Part shown: one piece after another, positions 8,647-16,336 of the stretch
Layout: each line of letters opens with the position of its first letter
Numbering within the stretch: the stretch's first letter is position 1
Source: Jannaschia aquimarina
GTDB taxonomy: Bacteria; Pseudomonadota; Alphaproteobacteria; Rhodobacterales; Rhodobacteraceae
Direction: 5' to 3'
Assembly (NCBI RefSeq): GCF_000877395.1
Contig: NZ_JYFE01000025.1
Coordinates: 1 to 64,000 of the forward strand
Length of the DNA: 64,000 nucleotides
Translations under genes and position numbers: made by a program
The notes under the pieces: model-generated
Told to the model about the DNA's origin: nothing
What the model saw: the letters and a program-made list of their open reading frames with translations, nothing else
Databases searched by the model: none

Positions 8647-9291
8647 ATGCCGACTTCCACCACCGCACGCCCCCCGTCACCGCCGCGCCCGGAGCCGGCT
8701 CCCACTGCGCATACACCCCTCGAAGACGCCTTCGCGCTCCTGATCGGGACGTCGCTCTGCGCGCTCGGGGTGCTGCTGCTTCAGGCGGCGGGGCTCGTCA
8801 CCGGGCAGACGGCGGGGCTGGGCGTGCTACTTTCCTACCTCACGCCCTACGGGTTCCCTGTCTGGTTCTTCGTTCTGAACCTGCCCTTCTATGCGCTCGG
8901 CTGGATCCAGCTCGGGCCACGGTTCGTCGTCAAGACAGCGATCGCAGTGACGCTGGTCTCGGTCTTCGTGCGCCTGCTGCCGGATGTGGTCACGATTCAG
9001 GCCTCGCCCTGGGTTGCGGCGCCGATCTCCGGCGCGCTGATCGGCATGGGGCTGCTCGCCGTCTTCCGCCATGGCGCATCGCTCGGTGGGGTCGGCATCC
9101 TTGCCCTGTGGCTCCAGGAACAGTCCGGCATCCGTGCGGGCTGGGTCCAGCTCGGCTTCGACCTCGGGCTCTTCGCCGCAGCGCTCCTCGCCCTGCCGTT
9201 CCAGCTCGTGACGGCCTCGGCCATCGGCGCTGTCATCGTCAATCTGATCGTCGCGGTGAACCACAGGGGCGACCGGTATATCGGCCGCTGA
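8647..9291 (+). CDS. YitT family membrane protein
   Basis: A 214-residue integral membrane protein. After a Pro-rich N-terminus of about 30 residues there are five to six hydrophobic segments (starting near residues 32, 65, 93, 122, 165 and 190). The loop GLVTGQTAGLGVLLSYLT and the later RHGASLGGVGILALW are typical of the YitT/DUF161 family. The transported substrate of the family is not established. The start at 8647 follows an in-frame region without coding character. It lies upstream of the sit operon but is separated by 183 bases containing a repeat and an operator, so it is probably transcribed separately. Confidence 0.8.
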   Translation: MPTSTTARPPSPPRPEPAPTAHTPLEDAFALLIGTSLCALGVLLLQAAGLVTGQTAGLGVLLSYLTPYGFPVWFFVLNLPFYALGWIQLGPRFVVKTAIAVTLVSVFVRLLPDVVTIQASPWVAAPISGALIGMGLLAVFRHGASLGGVGILALWLQEQSGIRAGWVQLGFDLGLFAAALLALPFQLVTASAIGAVIVNLIVAVNHRGDRYIGR

Positions 9292-9346
9292 AAGAGGACC
9301 GCTCCGTCCCGTACCCCGTTCCCCTTGGCGGCCGCCGGGATGCTTT

Positions 9347-9403
9347 GTCTGCCACTTGTGCAGACGGGGGGTGCACAGGGGGTGCACAGGGGGTGCACAC
9401 CGA
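9347..9403 (+). repeat. hairpin followed by three 11-bp tandem repeats containing GTGCAC
   Basis: Between the YitT gene and sitA, a 6-bp hairpin (GTCTGC, 9347-9352, with GCAGAC, 9360-9365) is followed by three in-phase copies of GTGCACAGGGG beginning at 9371, 9382 and 9393. GTGCAC is itself a palindrome, and the 11-base period puts the copies on nearly the same face of the helix. This could be a protein-binding array or simply a short tandem repeat. Confidence 0.6.
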
Positions 9404-9436
9404 TTTCGACGATTTCGGACCTTGCCGGGCACCTTT

Positions 9437-9455
9437 CTTGCGACTAATTCGCAAG
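9437..9455 (+). promoter_or_regulatory. perfect inverted repeat, candidate Mur/Fur-family operator of sitABCD
   Basis: CTTGCGA (9437-9443) and TCGCAAG (9449-9455) form a perfect 7-bp inverted repeat around CTAAT. It ends 19 bases before the sitA start, next to the GGAGGT ribosome site. In alphaproteobacteria the Fur-family repressor Mur controls sit manganese transporters through palindromes with TGC/GCA ends, which this resembles. Zur or Fur binding is the alternative. The exact consensus was not checked. Confidence 0.65.
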
Positions 9456-9474
9456 TATCAGAACGGAGGTTCCC

Positions 9475-10353
9475 ATGCGTTTCGCCGCCCTTTTCGCCGC
9501 CCTCCTGTCCCTCGCCGCTCCGGCGTGGGCCGAGGACCGCTTCAAGGTCGCCACAACCTTCACTGTCATCGCCGACATGGCCCGCAACGTCGCCGGAGAC
9601 GCCGCCGAGGTCGTCTCGATCACTCGTCCCGGGGCCGAGATCCACGGCTACCAGCCGACGCCGGGCGACATCATCGCCACGCGGGATGCCGACCTCGTCC
9701 TGTGGAACGGGCTCAACCTCGAGCTTTGGTTCGAACAGTTCTTCCGAAACCTGAGCGATGTTCCTCAAGCCGTTGTTTCCGAAGGCATCGACCCCCTTCC
9801 GATCACCGGCGGCAGCTATGATGGCCGCCCCAACCCTCACGCCTGGATGGGACTTTCCGGCGCGCTCATCTACGTGGACAATATCGCCGCCGCCATGGCC
9901 GAGCACGATCCCGAAAACGCGGAGACCTACATGGCCAATGCCGAGGCCTACAAGGCAGACATCACTGCGACTATCGGCCCGCTCCGCGACGCGATCCTCG
10001 CCCTGCCCGAGGAGGAGCGCTGGCTCGTGACGTCGGAAGGCGCCTTCAGCTACCTCGCCCGCGACTACGGCCTGAAAGAGCTGTTCCTTTGGCCCATCAA
10101 CGCCGACTCCCAGGGCACGCCGCAGCAGGTCCGCCGCGTCATCGACGAGGTAAGGGCCAACGATATCAAAGTGGTATTCAGCGAGTCCACCGTCTCACCC
10201 GATCCCGCGCGGCAGGTGGCGCGCGAAACCGGAGCGGCCTATGGCGGCGTGCTCTACGTCGACAGCCTCTCAGAAGAGGATGGCCCGGTCCCGACCTATC
10301 TGGACCTGCTGAGGGTAACCTCCGAGACGATCATGCAAGGCCTGACGGAGTGA
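9475..10353 (+). CDS. sitA: manganese/iron ABC transporter, periplasmic substrate-binding protein
   Basis: A 292-residue cluster A-I metal-binding lipoprotein-type receptor, exported by an N-terminal signal ([19 protein letters not shown], cleavage after AWA). The four expected ligands are visible: His in EIHGYQPTP (about residue 57), His in NPHAWM (about 122), Glu in TSEGAFSYL (about 188) and Asp in YVDSLS (about 263). The His-His-Glu-Asp set is that of the Mn/Fe receptors SitA, PsaA and MntC; zinc receptors such as ZnuA have a third His instead of the Glu and a His-rich loop, which is absent here. It is the first gene of a four-gene operon, under a candidate Mur operator and preceded by a strong GGAGGT. 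Confidence 0.9.
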   Translation: MRFAALFAALLSLAAPAWAEDRFKVATTFTVIADMARNVAGDAAEVVSITRPGAEIHGYQPTPGDIIATRDADLVLWNGLNLELWFEQFFRNLSDVPQAVVSEGIDPLPITGGSYDGRPNPHAWMGLSGALIYVDNIAAAMAEHDPENAETYMANAEAYKADITATIGPLRDAILALPEEERWLVTSEGAFSYLARDYGLKELFLWPINADSQGTPQQVRRVIDEVRANDIKVVFSESTVSPDPARQVARETGAAYGGVLYVDSLSEEDGPVPTYLDLLRVTSETIMQGLTE

Positions 10354-11186
10354 GCGGCGAAGGCATCGACGCACGCGGCCTGACCGTCGCCTATCCGGGC
10401 GGCGTGGTCGCGCTGCGCGATGCCACCTTTCAGCTTCCGACAGGAACGATCGCCGGGCTGGTCGGCGTAAACGGTGCCGGGAAATCCACTCTTTTCAAGG
10501 CTCTGATGGGCTTCCTTCAAGTCAGGGCCGGGACCGTCACGATGCTGGGACTGGAGGTGCGAGAGGCGCTGTCACGCAACCTCGTCGCCTACGTCCCCCA
10601 GTCCGAAGAGGTGGATTGGTCCTTCCCGGTTCTCGTCCGGGACGTGGTGATGATGGGGCGTCAGGGCAGGATGGGCTTCCTGCGCCGCCCCTCCGCCGCC
10701 GACCGCGAGGCCGTGGCCGCCGCTCTCGCCCGCGTGTCGATGTCCGATTTAGCCGACCGCCAGATCGGCCAGTTGTCCGGCGGCCAGAAGAAGCGCGTGT
10801 TCCTGGCCCGCGCGCTCGCCCAGGACGGACAGGTCATCCTTCTGGACGAGCCCTTTACCGGCGTCGACGTGAAAACCGAGGACGCTATCGTCGCGCTTCT
10901 GCGGGAGATGCGGGAAGAGGGTCGTGTCATGCTCGTTTCGACCCACAATCTCGGATCGGTTCCCGAGTTCTGCGACAGGACCGTTCTGATCAAGGGCACC
11001 GTTCTCGACTACGGCCCGACCGAGGAGGTCTTCACCCCCGACAATCTGCGCCGGGCCTTCGGTGGCGTCCTGCGCCGCTACGATCTGGGCGGCGCCGACC
11101 TGCACGACGACGACGACGAACGGCGTGTCACGGTCCTGACCGACGACGAACGCCCCTTCGTGATCTACGGGGACAAGCATGACTGA
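10350..11186 (+). CDS. sitB: manganese/iron ABC transporter, ATP-binding protein
   Basis: A 278-residue ABC ATPase. Walker A is GVNGAGKST near residue 39, the signature is LSGGQKKR near 141, Walker B is [12 protein letters not shown] near 161, and the switch His is in VSTHN. The start is a GTG at 10350 that overlaps the sitA stop (GTGA), so translation is coupled; an extended frame upstream lies entirely inside sitA. The C-terminal Asp-rich tail after residue 245 ([10 protein letters not shown]) is longer than in many SitB proteins. It energises manganese uptake through the two permeases encoded downstream. Confidence 0.92.
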   Translation: MSGEGIDARGLTVAYPGGVVALRDATFQLPTGTIAGLVGVNGAGKSTLFKALMGFLQVRAGTVTMLGLEVREALSRNLVAYVPQSEEVDWSFPVLVRDVVMMGRQGRMGFLRRPSAADREAVAAALARVSMSDLADRQIGQLSGGQKKRVFLARALAQDGQVILLDEPFTGVDVKTEDAIVALLREMREEGRVMLVSTHNLGSVPEFCDRTVLIKGTVLDYGPTEEVFTPDNLRRAFGGVLRRYDLGGADLHDDDDERRVTVLTDDERPFVIYGDKHD

Positions 11187-11207
11187 CCGTGGTCCGGAGC
11201 ACCCCGA

Positions 11208-12032
11208 ATGATCCTGCTGGAGCCCTTCAGCTACGACTACATGCTCAACGCGATCTGGGTTTCCGCCCTTGTCGGCGCGACCTGCGCGTTCCTGTCCGCC
11301 TTCCTCACGCTCAAGGGCTGGAGCCTGATCGGAGATGCGCTGTCCCACTCGGTGATCCCGGGCGTGGCGGGCGCCTACATGCTGGGCCTGCCCTTCGCTT
11401 TGGGGGCGTTCCTCTCGGGCGGCCTCGCGGCGGCGGCCATGCTGTTGCTCACCGAAAGATCGGGGCTGAAGACCGACACCGTGATCGGCGTGATCTTCAC
11501 CGCCTTCTTCGGGCTTGGACTTTTCATGGCGTCGCTGTCGCCCGCCCCCATCGACCTGCAGAGCATCGTGCTGGGCAATATCCTGGCCATCACACCGTCC
11601 GACCGCTGGCAGGTCGTCATCATCGCGGCCGTGACCCTGGCCGTCCTGACCTTGAAGTGGCGGGATTTTCTGGCCGTGTCCTTCGACCCGGCCCATGCCC
11701 GCGCGGTCGGGCTGAACCCGCGGCTGTGGAACGCGATCCTGTTCACGCTGCTTGCAGCCTCGACGGTCGCGGCGATGCAGACGGTTGGCGCGTTTCTCGT
11801 CATAGCGCTGGTCGTGACCCCCGGCGCGACGGCCTACCTTCTGACCGACCGGTTCGGAACCATGATCGCTCTGTCGGTCGGGCTTGGGGCCGGAACCTGC
11901 GCCTTGGGTGCCTACCTGTCCTATTTCCTCGATGGCGCGACCGGAGGCGTGATCGTGATCCTCCAGACGCTGGTCTTCGGCGCGGCCTTCCTTCTGGCGC
12001 CTACCCACGGCCTGCGCGCGAGGCGCGGCTGA
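11208..12032 (+). CDS. sitC: manganese/iron ABC transporter, permease
   Basis: A 274-residue ABC-3 family permease with about eight membrane helices. The LKGWSLIGDALSHSVIPGVA segment near residues 35-54 and TVGAFLVIALVVTPGATAYL near 191-210 are characteristic of Znu/Sit/Mnt inner-membrane components. It starts 21 bases after sitB, and its stop overlaps the start of a second permease (TGATG). Having two paralogous permeases marks a SitABCD-type rather than a ZnuABC-type system. Confidence 0.9.
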   Translation: MILLEPFSYDYMLNAIWVSALVGATCAFLSAFLTLKGWSLIGDALSHSVIPGVAGAYMLGLPFALGAFLSGGLAAAAMLLLTERSGLKTDTVIGVIFTAFFGLGLFMASLSPAPIDLQSIVLGNILAITPSDRWQVVIIAAVTLAVLTLKWRDFLAVSFDPAHARAVGLNPRLWNAILFTLLAASTVAAMQTVGAFLVIALVVTPGATAYLLTDRFGTMIALSVGLGAGTCALGAYLSYFLDGATGGVIVILQTLVFGAAFLLAPTHGLRARRG

Positions 12033-12859
12033 TGGAGAGTCTGACCTTCCTCTGGCAGCTTCCCTTCCTTCGGGATGCGACTCTGACCGCACTCCTCGTC
12101 GCGGGCACGTGTGGGGCACTCTCGCCCTTCCTCGTGCTCAAGGGCTGGAGCCTCATCGGCGACGCCATCGCCCATGCCGTCCTGCCCGGCGTGGCGATCG
12201 CCTATTTCATGGGGCTGCCCCTGATCGCGGGGGCCTTCGTTGCCGGGATGGGCAGCGCGCTGCTGACGGGCTGGCTGGATGCCAACAGCCGGGTCAAGCG
12301 GGACACGCTGATGGGGGTCGTCTTTTCGGGGATGTTCGCCGTCGGCACCGTCCTGATCGTCGCCTTTCCGACCGACGTGCATCTGGACCACATCCTGTTC
12401 GGCAATCTCCTGGGGGTATCCCCGTTCGAGCTCGGCACCGCCGCGGTGGTCGCAGCCATCGTCGTCCTGGCACTCGGCGCGCGGTGGCGGGATTTCCTGA
12501 CCCACGCCTTCGACGAGTCCCATGCTCGCGCCATCGGCCTGAGGACGACGTGGATCGCGAACGCCATGCTTGCGATGATCTCCGCTGCCGTCGTCGCGGC
12601 GCTCGGGGCCGTCGGCATCGTCCTCGCCATCGCATTGTTGATCACGCCGGGGGCCATCGGGTTCCTCCTTGCCCGGTCGTTTTCCGCCATGATGGGCCTT
12701 TCCGTCGGCGTTTCCCTGCTGTCGGCGGTTTCGGGCATGTGGCTCTCCGTGGCCATCGACGCGTCTCCGGCAGCGTCCATCGTGATGGTCCTGACCCTTG
12801 CTTTTCTGGGCGCATTTGCGGTTTCGCGGTGGCGGGATCGGCGCGCGCTGAGGCCTTGA
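12032..12859 (+). CDS. sitD: manganese/iron ABC transporter, second permease
   Basis: A 275-residue ABC-3 permease, paralogous to SitC throughout. It has the same LKGWSLIGDAIAHAVLPGVA motif near residues 35-54 and AVGIVLAIALLITPGAIGFL near 191-210. The start ATG shares a base with the sitC stop. SitC and SitD would form the heterodimeric membrane channel used by SitA and SitB. A cuckoo-type sRNA lies about 60-100 bases after the stop, so no terminator for the operon itself could be separated from it. Confidence 0.9.
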   Translation: MESLTFLWQLPFLRDATLTALLVAGTCGALSPFLVLKGWSLIGDAIAHAVLPGVAIAYFMGLPLIAGAFVAGMGSALLTGWLDANSRVKRDTLMGVVFSGMFAVGTVLIVAFPTDVHLDHILFGNLLGVSPFELGTAAVVAAIVVLALGARWRDFLTHAFDESHARAIGLRTTWIANAMLAMISAAVVAALGAVGIVLAIALLITPGAIGFLLARSFSAMMGLSVGVSLLSAVSGMWLSVAIDASPAASIVMVLTLAFLGAFAVSRWRDRRALRP

Positions 12860-12915
12860 GACCACACAGGACCGCCGGCCTTCGTAAACTGCCTATTCTT
12901 TCTGCACTCGCATCG

Positions 12916-12943
12916 TTGACTTTGCTGCAGTGCAGCTTAATCT
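12916..12943 (+). promoter_or_regulatory. promoter with palindromic spacer, upstream of a cuckoo-type sRNA
   Basis: TTGACT (12916-12921) and TAATCT (12938-12943) are separated by 16 bases and resemble -35 and -10 elements. The spacer contains GCTGC-AGT-GCAGC (12924-12936), an inverted repeat that recurs with a different centre upstream of the DUF1127/cuckoo array (31038-31050), at the same distance from a TTG. A start near 12950 would fit the hairpins at 12961-13032. Confidence 0.6.
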
Positions 12944-12949
12944 CGGTCT

Positions 12950-13042
12950 CATCGAAGCAAGGGTCTCCTCCTCCCTGACCCGCGCCAAGATTGAATGCGC
13001 AGCCCCGCCCCACCTCCTCCCTGGGCGGGGCTGATGCGTTTT
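12950..13042 (+). ncRNA. solitary cuckoo-type small RNA (two hairpins with CCTCCTCCC loops)
   Basis: Two hairpins lie in the gap after sitD. The first has stem GGGTC/GACCC (12961-12965 with 12977-12981) and an 11-base loop holding TCCTCCTCCC. The second has a perfect 10-bp stem, AGCCCCGCCC with GGGCGGGGCT (13001-13010 with 13023-13032), a loop holding CCTCCTCCC, and a TTTT run at 13039-13042. Two stem-loops presenting the anti-Shine-Dalgarno-like CCUCCUCCC motif define the 'cuckoo' RNA family (CcsR RNAs) of Rhodobacteraceae. Those RNAs act in stress responses and can mimic the 16S rRNA tail or bind SD-like regions. The 5' end is estimated from the promoter at 12916-12943. The target is unknown. 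Confidence 0.7.
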
Positions 13043-13149
13043 CAGGGTACGGTCGTCCGGTTTGTCGCCGATCCGCGAACAAACTCATCGGAATCTGCCT
13101 TATTTCGGCCATCTTTGCGCCCCGCCAACCGCATCGTCCTTTGCTACCG

Positions 13150-13165
13150 CTGGATCTGTATCCAG
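13150..13165. other. short perfect inverted repeat
   Basis: CTGGAT and ATCCAG (13150-13155 and 13160-13165) flank CTGT, just before the start of a very short reading frame at 13180. It may be an operator or a small RNA hairpin; there is no further support. Apart from this and the sRNA, the 12860-13316 gap shows nothing else. Confidence 0.3.
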
Positions 13166-13179
13166 TACGGAGCAATCCG

Positions 13180-13278
13180 ATGACTCAGGCAAAACCCCAA
13201 CCGACGACACCGCCTCAGGCGCCGATCAAGCGGAAACCGAGGCCGACCGTGCGGTTCACGGATTGGGCCTCGATCTGA
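13180..13278 (+). CDS. possible 32-residue basic peptide
   Basis: A very short frame encodes a Pro-, Thr- and Lys/Arg-rich peptide (MTQAKPQPTTPPQAP, then a basic stretch ending FTDWASI). CGGAG lies seven bases before the ATG. There is no recognisable family, and a peptide this short can arise by chance, so this is tentative. It precedes the TfoX C-terminal gene by 38 bases and could be cotranscribed with it. Confidence 0.25.
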   Translation: MTQAKPQPTTPPQAPIKRKPRPTVRFTDWASI

Positions 13279-13316
13279 GCCTTCCGGCGAGGCGCATGTC
13301 CGGCTAGCCTGCCGGC

Positions 13317-13649
13317 ATGACCGCCATTTCAACGCTGCCGGGCCTTGGACCGGCGATGGAAAGCTCGTTCATCAAGGTCGGCATTCCCGATGCCGAGACG
13401 CTTCGGGACCTCGGGACCGATGCGGCCTACGAAAGGCTGCTCCGCGACGGCCTCCGTCCGCATTTCATCCCCTACTACGTCATCGAGATGGCCCTTCAGG
13501 GCCGTGCGTGGAACGATTGCCGCGGGCAAGAAAAGGCGGACCTCCGCATCCGGTTCGACCGGATCAAGGCGCGCGTCGCCGAGGGGCGCGATATACACCG
13601 CGATGCCTTCGAGGCGATGATGGACGCGATCGGCGTGATCGAGAGATAA
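13317..13649 (+). CDS. TfoX C-terminal domain protein
   Basis: A 110-residue protein with the TfoX C-terminal fold: STLPGLGPAMESSFIKVGIP (a helix-hairpin-helix-like motif), then LRDLGTDAAYERLL, then LQGRAWNDC near residue 60. TfoX/Sxy regulates competence genes in gammaproteobacteria, but proteins with only the C-terminal domain are common in alphaproteobacteria and have no proven role. The N-terminal TfoX domain is absent, and no room for it exists upstream. DNA binding is possible through the hairpin motif. Confidence 0.75.
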   Translation: MTAISTLPGLGPAMESSFIKVGIPDAETLRDLGTDAAYERLLRDGLRPHFIPYYVIEMALQGRAWNDCRGQEKADLRIRFDRIKARVAEGRDIHRDAFEAMMDAIGVIER

Positions 13650-13717
13650 GGGTTCGGGCCGGCTGACCACGCGGGGTCATTTGTAACACCCCGTCGCGGC
13701 GGCCGAATGACCGCCCG

Positions 13718-14230
13718 TCAGACAGAGGGGTCCGCGCCGTCCAACATGGCGACCATCAACAGATCCGCCTCGGGACCGGTATCCTCCATTATCACGGCAC
13801 GCGGCATCCGGCCGACCTTCACGAACCCGTGCCGCTCGTAGAAGGCGAATGCGCGTCCGTTCGCCTCCGCGACCCAGAGATCGACCTGACGGATCCCGCT
13901 CTCGCGCAAGATAGCAAGGACGCCGTCCAAGAGCCGATAGGCCGCTCCGGTTCCTTGCCATGCGGGGCGGATGTAGAATGGGCCGAGATAGGCACGGTGC
14001 GCCATGCGGGACAGCGTCTGGAACCGGATCGAGGCAAAGCCGACAAGATCGTCACCCTCGAAGACACCCCAGTGATGGCCGTCGCGCATGATGGATGGGA
14101 GTCTGTCCCGTGGCGTCGCCCGGGCCTCCCCGGGTGTCTGGAGGAACGCGGCTGGGAAGAGCGTCGCGCCCTCGACCAGCAGGCGGAACCACGCTTCCCC
14201 ATCCTCGGGTTCGAGCCTGCGGACCGTCAC
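13718..14230 (-). CDS. GNAT family N-acetyltransferase
   Basis: A 170-residue acetyltransferase. The fold is clear from LVGFASIRFQTLSRMAHRAY (beta 4), YLGPFYIRPAWQGTGAAYRL near residues 84-103 (motif A with an R-x2-Q/G-x-G/A-type CoA loop) and AFAFYERHGFVKVGRMP near 132-148 (motif B). The start is a GTG at 14230 that overlaps the stop of the DUF2948 gene (GTGA), indicating coupled translation. The acetyl acceptor is unknown. The frame remains open further upstream, but that region is the DUF2948 gene in another phase. Confidence 0.83.
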   Translation of the reverse strand: MTVRRLEPEDGEAWFRLLVEGATLFPAAFLQTPGEARATPRDRLPSIMRDGHHWGVFEGDDLVGFASIRFQTLSRMAHRAYLGPFYIRPAWQGTGAAYRLLDGVLAILRESGIRQVDLWVAEANGRAFAFYERHGFVKVGRMPRAVIMEDTGPEADLLMVAMLDGADPSV

Positions 14231-14685
14231 GCGTCGTGATCCGGGGCCTTTCCGGACGGGGCGGCGTAGGGGCGCGTGACATCGCTCAAACGGATGTCGA
14301 GGCATTCCGCCTCGACCCGCACGGCCCCGTCCCCGGCGAAGGTCAGGATCAGGGCGCCCTGCCCGTCCTCCCCGGGCTCCCACTCGAGCGTCAGCAGCGA
14401 GAGGATGGTGTCCGGGTCGCCAGGCGTGATCCCCTGCCCCCCGACCCGCGTCACGTCCGAGACGACCAGAACCGACCTTACACGCTCGGCATCCCTGCGA
14501 TCTTCCCACCGGAACCGGTTGAGGAGCATGGCGAACCGGCGTTCCGAGGCGATCCACCGCATCTCGGATGCCGGCAGCACGGCGTCCTGACAGAGGGCGG
14601 CGACGACCTGCAAGTCCTCGGCATCGGTCGCCCAGAGGCGCAAGGGCCGGTCGGGCGCGCCATCAGCGAAGGTCGCGTCACCCAT
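14227..14685 (-). CDS. DUF2948 family protein
   Basis: A 152-residue protein of the DUF2948 family, recognisable from [20 protein letters not shown] at residues 16-35, [16 protein letters not shown] near 47-62, and the C-terminal [20 protein letters not shown]. The family is nearly confined to alphaproteobacteria and has no assigned function; it is typically encoded directly after murA, as here. The start overlaps the murA stop by eight bases, and its own stop overlaps the GNAT gene. In several alphaproteobacteria hisD follows at this point, as I recall, but a GNAT gene takes that place here. Confidence 0.85.
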   Translation of the reverse strand: MGDATFADGAPDRPLRLWATDAEDLQVVAALCQDAVLPASEMRWIASERRFAMLLNRFRWEDRRDAERVRSVLVVSDVTRVGGQGITPGDPDTILSLLTLEWEPGEDGQGALILTFAGDGAVRVEAECLDIRLSDVTRPYAAPSGKAPDHDA

Positions 14686-15949
14686 CTTCGGCCACCCTTT
14701 CGATCCTGGCGCCGACGCCTTCCAGCTTGCGCACCAACTGCTCGTAGCCGCGATCGAGGTGGTAGACACGGCTGACGCGCGTCTCTCCTTCTGCCGCGAG
14801 TCCCGCGAGGATCAGGCTCACGCTTGCCCGCAGGTCGGTCGCCATGACCGGCGCGCCGCGCAGGCGCTCCACCCCGGTCACCTCGGCCGTCCCGCCATGA
14901 ACGTCGATCCGCGCACCCATACGGATCAGTTCGGGCGCATGCATGAACCGGTTCTCGAAGATCGTCTCTTCCAGCCGGGACGTCCCCCTGGCCGTGCACA
15001 TCGCAGCCATGAGCTGTGCCTGGAGGTCGGTCGGAAAGCCGGGATAGGGCTCCGTCCGGACGTCGACCGCTGTCAGGGGGCCATTGGAGCGGCGGACGGT
15101 CAGCCCACCATCCACCGCATCGATCTCGGCGCCCGCAGCCTCGATCGTCTCGCAGAAGCGGTTCATCAGGTCGCGCCTCGCACCCTTAAGCGTCACCTCG
15201 CCCCCCGCAATCAGCGGCGCCATCATGAAGGTGCCGGTCTCGATCCGGTCAGCGATCACCTCATGCGTACAGCCATGCAGCCGGTCGACGCCTTCGATCG
15301 TCAGCGTCGAGGTGCCGATCCCGTCGATCTTCGCGCCCATTTGCGTCAGGCAAAGCGCCAGATCGGCGGTATCCGGCTCCTGCGCGGCATTGCGGATGAC
15401 AGTCGTGCCCTGCGCAAGCACGGCAGCCGTCAGCGCGTTCTCGGTCGCGCCAACGGACACGAAGGGGAAGTCGATCTCGGCGCCCTTCAGGCCGCCGGGG
15501 GCGGAAGCGTGGACATAGCCCTCGCGCAATTCGACCGTGGCACCTAGCGTCTCAAGCGCCTTGAGATGCAGATCCACCTTACGCGCCCCGATCGCGCAGC
15601 CGCCGGGCAAGGAAACGACCGCGTCATGTTCCCGCGCAAGTAGCGGCCCAAGCACGTTGAAGGACGCGCGCAGCTTGCGGACGATGTCGTAGTCGGCCTT
15701 GCGATTTGTGATCTCGCGCGCCGACAAGACCATGACGCGCCCATCCTGCAACAGCGCGACCTCGACGCCGAGCGTCTCCAGCAGATGGGCCAGGGTGGTG
15801 ATGTCCGACAGGCGCGGGACATTGGTCAGCGTAACCGGCTCGTCGGTCAGAAGCGCCGCGCACATCAGCTTGAGGCAGGTATTCTTGGCACCCGAGATCG
15901 GGATCGTTCCCGACAGCGGCCCGCCCCCCTGCACGACGATGCTATCCAT
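14678..15949 (-). CDS. murA: UDP-N-acetylglucosamine 1-carboxyvinyltransferase
   Basis: A 423-residue MurA, which transfers enolpyruvate from PEP to UDP-GlcNAc in the first committed step of peptidoglycan synthesis. It starts with [20 protein letters not shown], including the Lys-Asn pair that binds substrate. The active-site cysteine, target of fosfomycin, is in [16 protein letters not shown] near residue 117. A second conserved segment, [16 protein letters not shown] near 308, completes the family pattern. The length is typical. It is the second gene of a tightly packed run: a 50-residue basic protein overlaps its start and DUF2948 overlaps its end. It lies apart from the other mur genes at 17.8-28 kb. 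Confidence 0.97.
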   Translation of the reverse strand: MDSIVVQGGGPLSGTIPISGAKNTCLKLMCAALLTDEPVTLTNVPRLSDITTLAHLLETLGVEVALLQDGRVMVLSAREITNRKADYDIVRKLRASFNVLGPLLAREHDAVVSLPGGCAIGARKVDLHLKALETLGATVELREGYVHASAPGGLKGAEIDFPFVSVGATENALTAAVLAQGTTVIRNAAQEPDTADLALCLTQMGAKIDGIGTSTLTIEGVDRLHGCTHEVIADRIETGTFMMAPLIAGGEVTLKGARRDLMNRFCETIEAAGAEIDAVDGGLTVRRSNGPLTAVDVRTEPYPGFPTDLQAQLMAAMCTARGTSRLEETIFENRFMHAPELIRMGARIDVHGGTAEVTGVERLRGAPVMATDLRASVSLILAGLAAEGETRVSRVYHLDRGYEQLVRKLEGVGARIERVAEDG

Positions 15950-16094
15950 TCGGCTTCTCCTGCTCGCGGGTCTTCGCCCGCCCTTCGTGGTTGGGGGTCG
16001 ATCCGCGTGCCTTGGTCTGCGCCTTGCGACGCGCCATGTTGGCCTTGAGCGCCGCTTTCAGGCGGTCCTCACGGCCCTTCGTTGGCTTTCCCAT
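15942..16094 (-). CDS. small basic protein upstream of murA
   Basis: A 50-residue, strongly basic peptide ([20 protein letters not shown], then [11 protein letters not shown]) overlapping the murA start by eight bases. I recall short proteins of this composition upstream of murA in other Rhodobacteraceae, which supports a real gene, but no function is known. The predicted single amphipathic helix with many Lys and Arg suggests nucleic-acid or ribosome contact; that is speculation. The ATG at 16094 was chosen over an upstream one because the extension runs toward the tRNA-Thr gene and has no coding character. Confidence 0.6.
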   Translation of the reverse strand: MGKPTKGREDRLKAALKANMARRKAQTKARGSTPNHEGRAKTREQEKPNG

Positions 16095-16200
16095 GGTCCT
16101 GCCCCCGTTGCCTGAAGCCCACATAGCTTCGGGCCGGAGGAGGGTCCAGCAAGAGGGGTTGCAGGCGCCCCCGCGACAGTCTATCCGCGCCGCCACAAGC

Positions 16201-16275
<75 letters not shown>

Positions 16276-16336
16276 TCCCCCGCCATCATCACGGATTGTC
16301 GACAGGCTCGGATGGTGTCGAGCCGTGCTCGTGCGC

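Noticed and set aside
9475-12859. Zinc transporter ZnuABC
   Set aside because: The receptor has Glu instead of the third His, lacks the His-rich loop, and the operon has two permeases, all favouring a manganese/iron SitABCD system.
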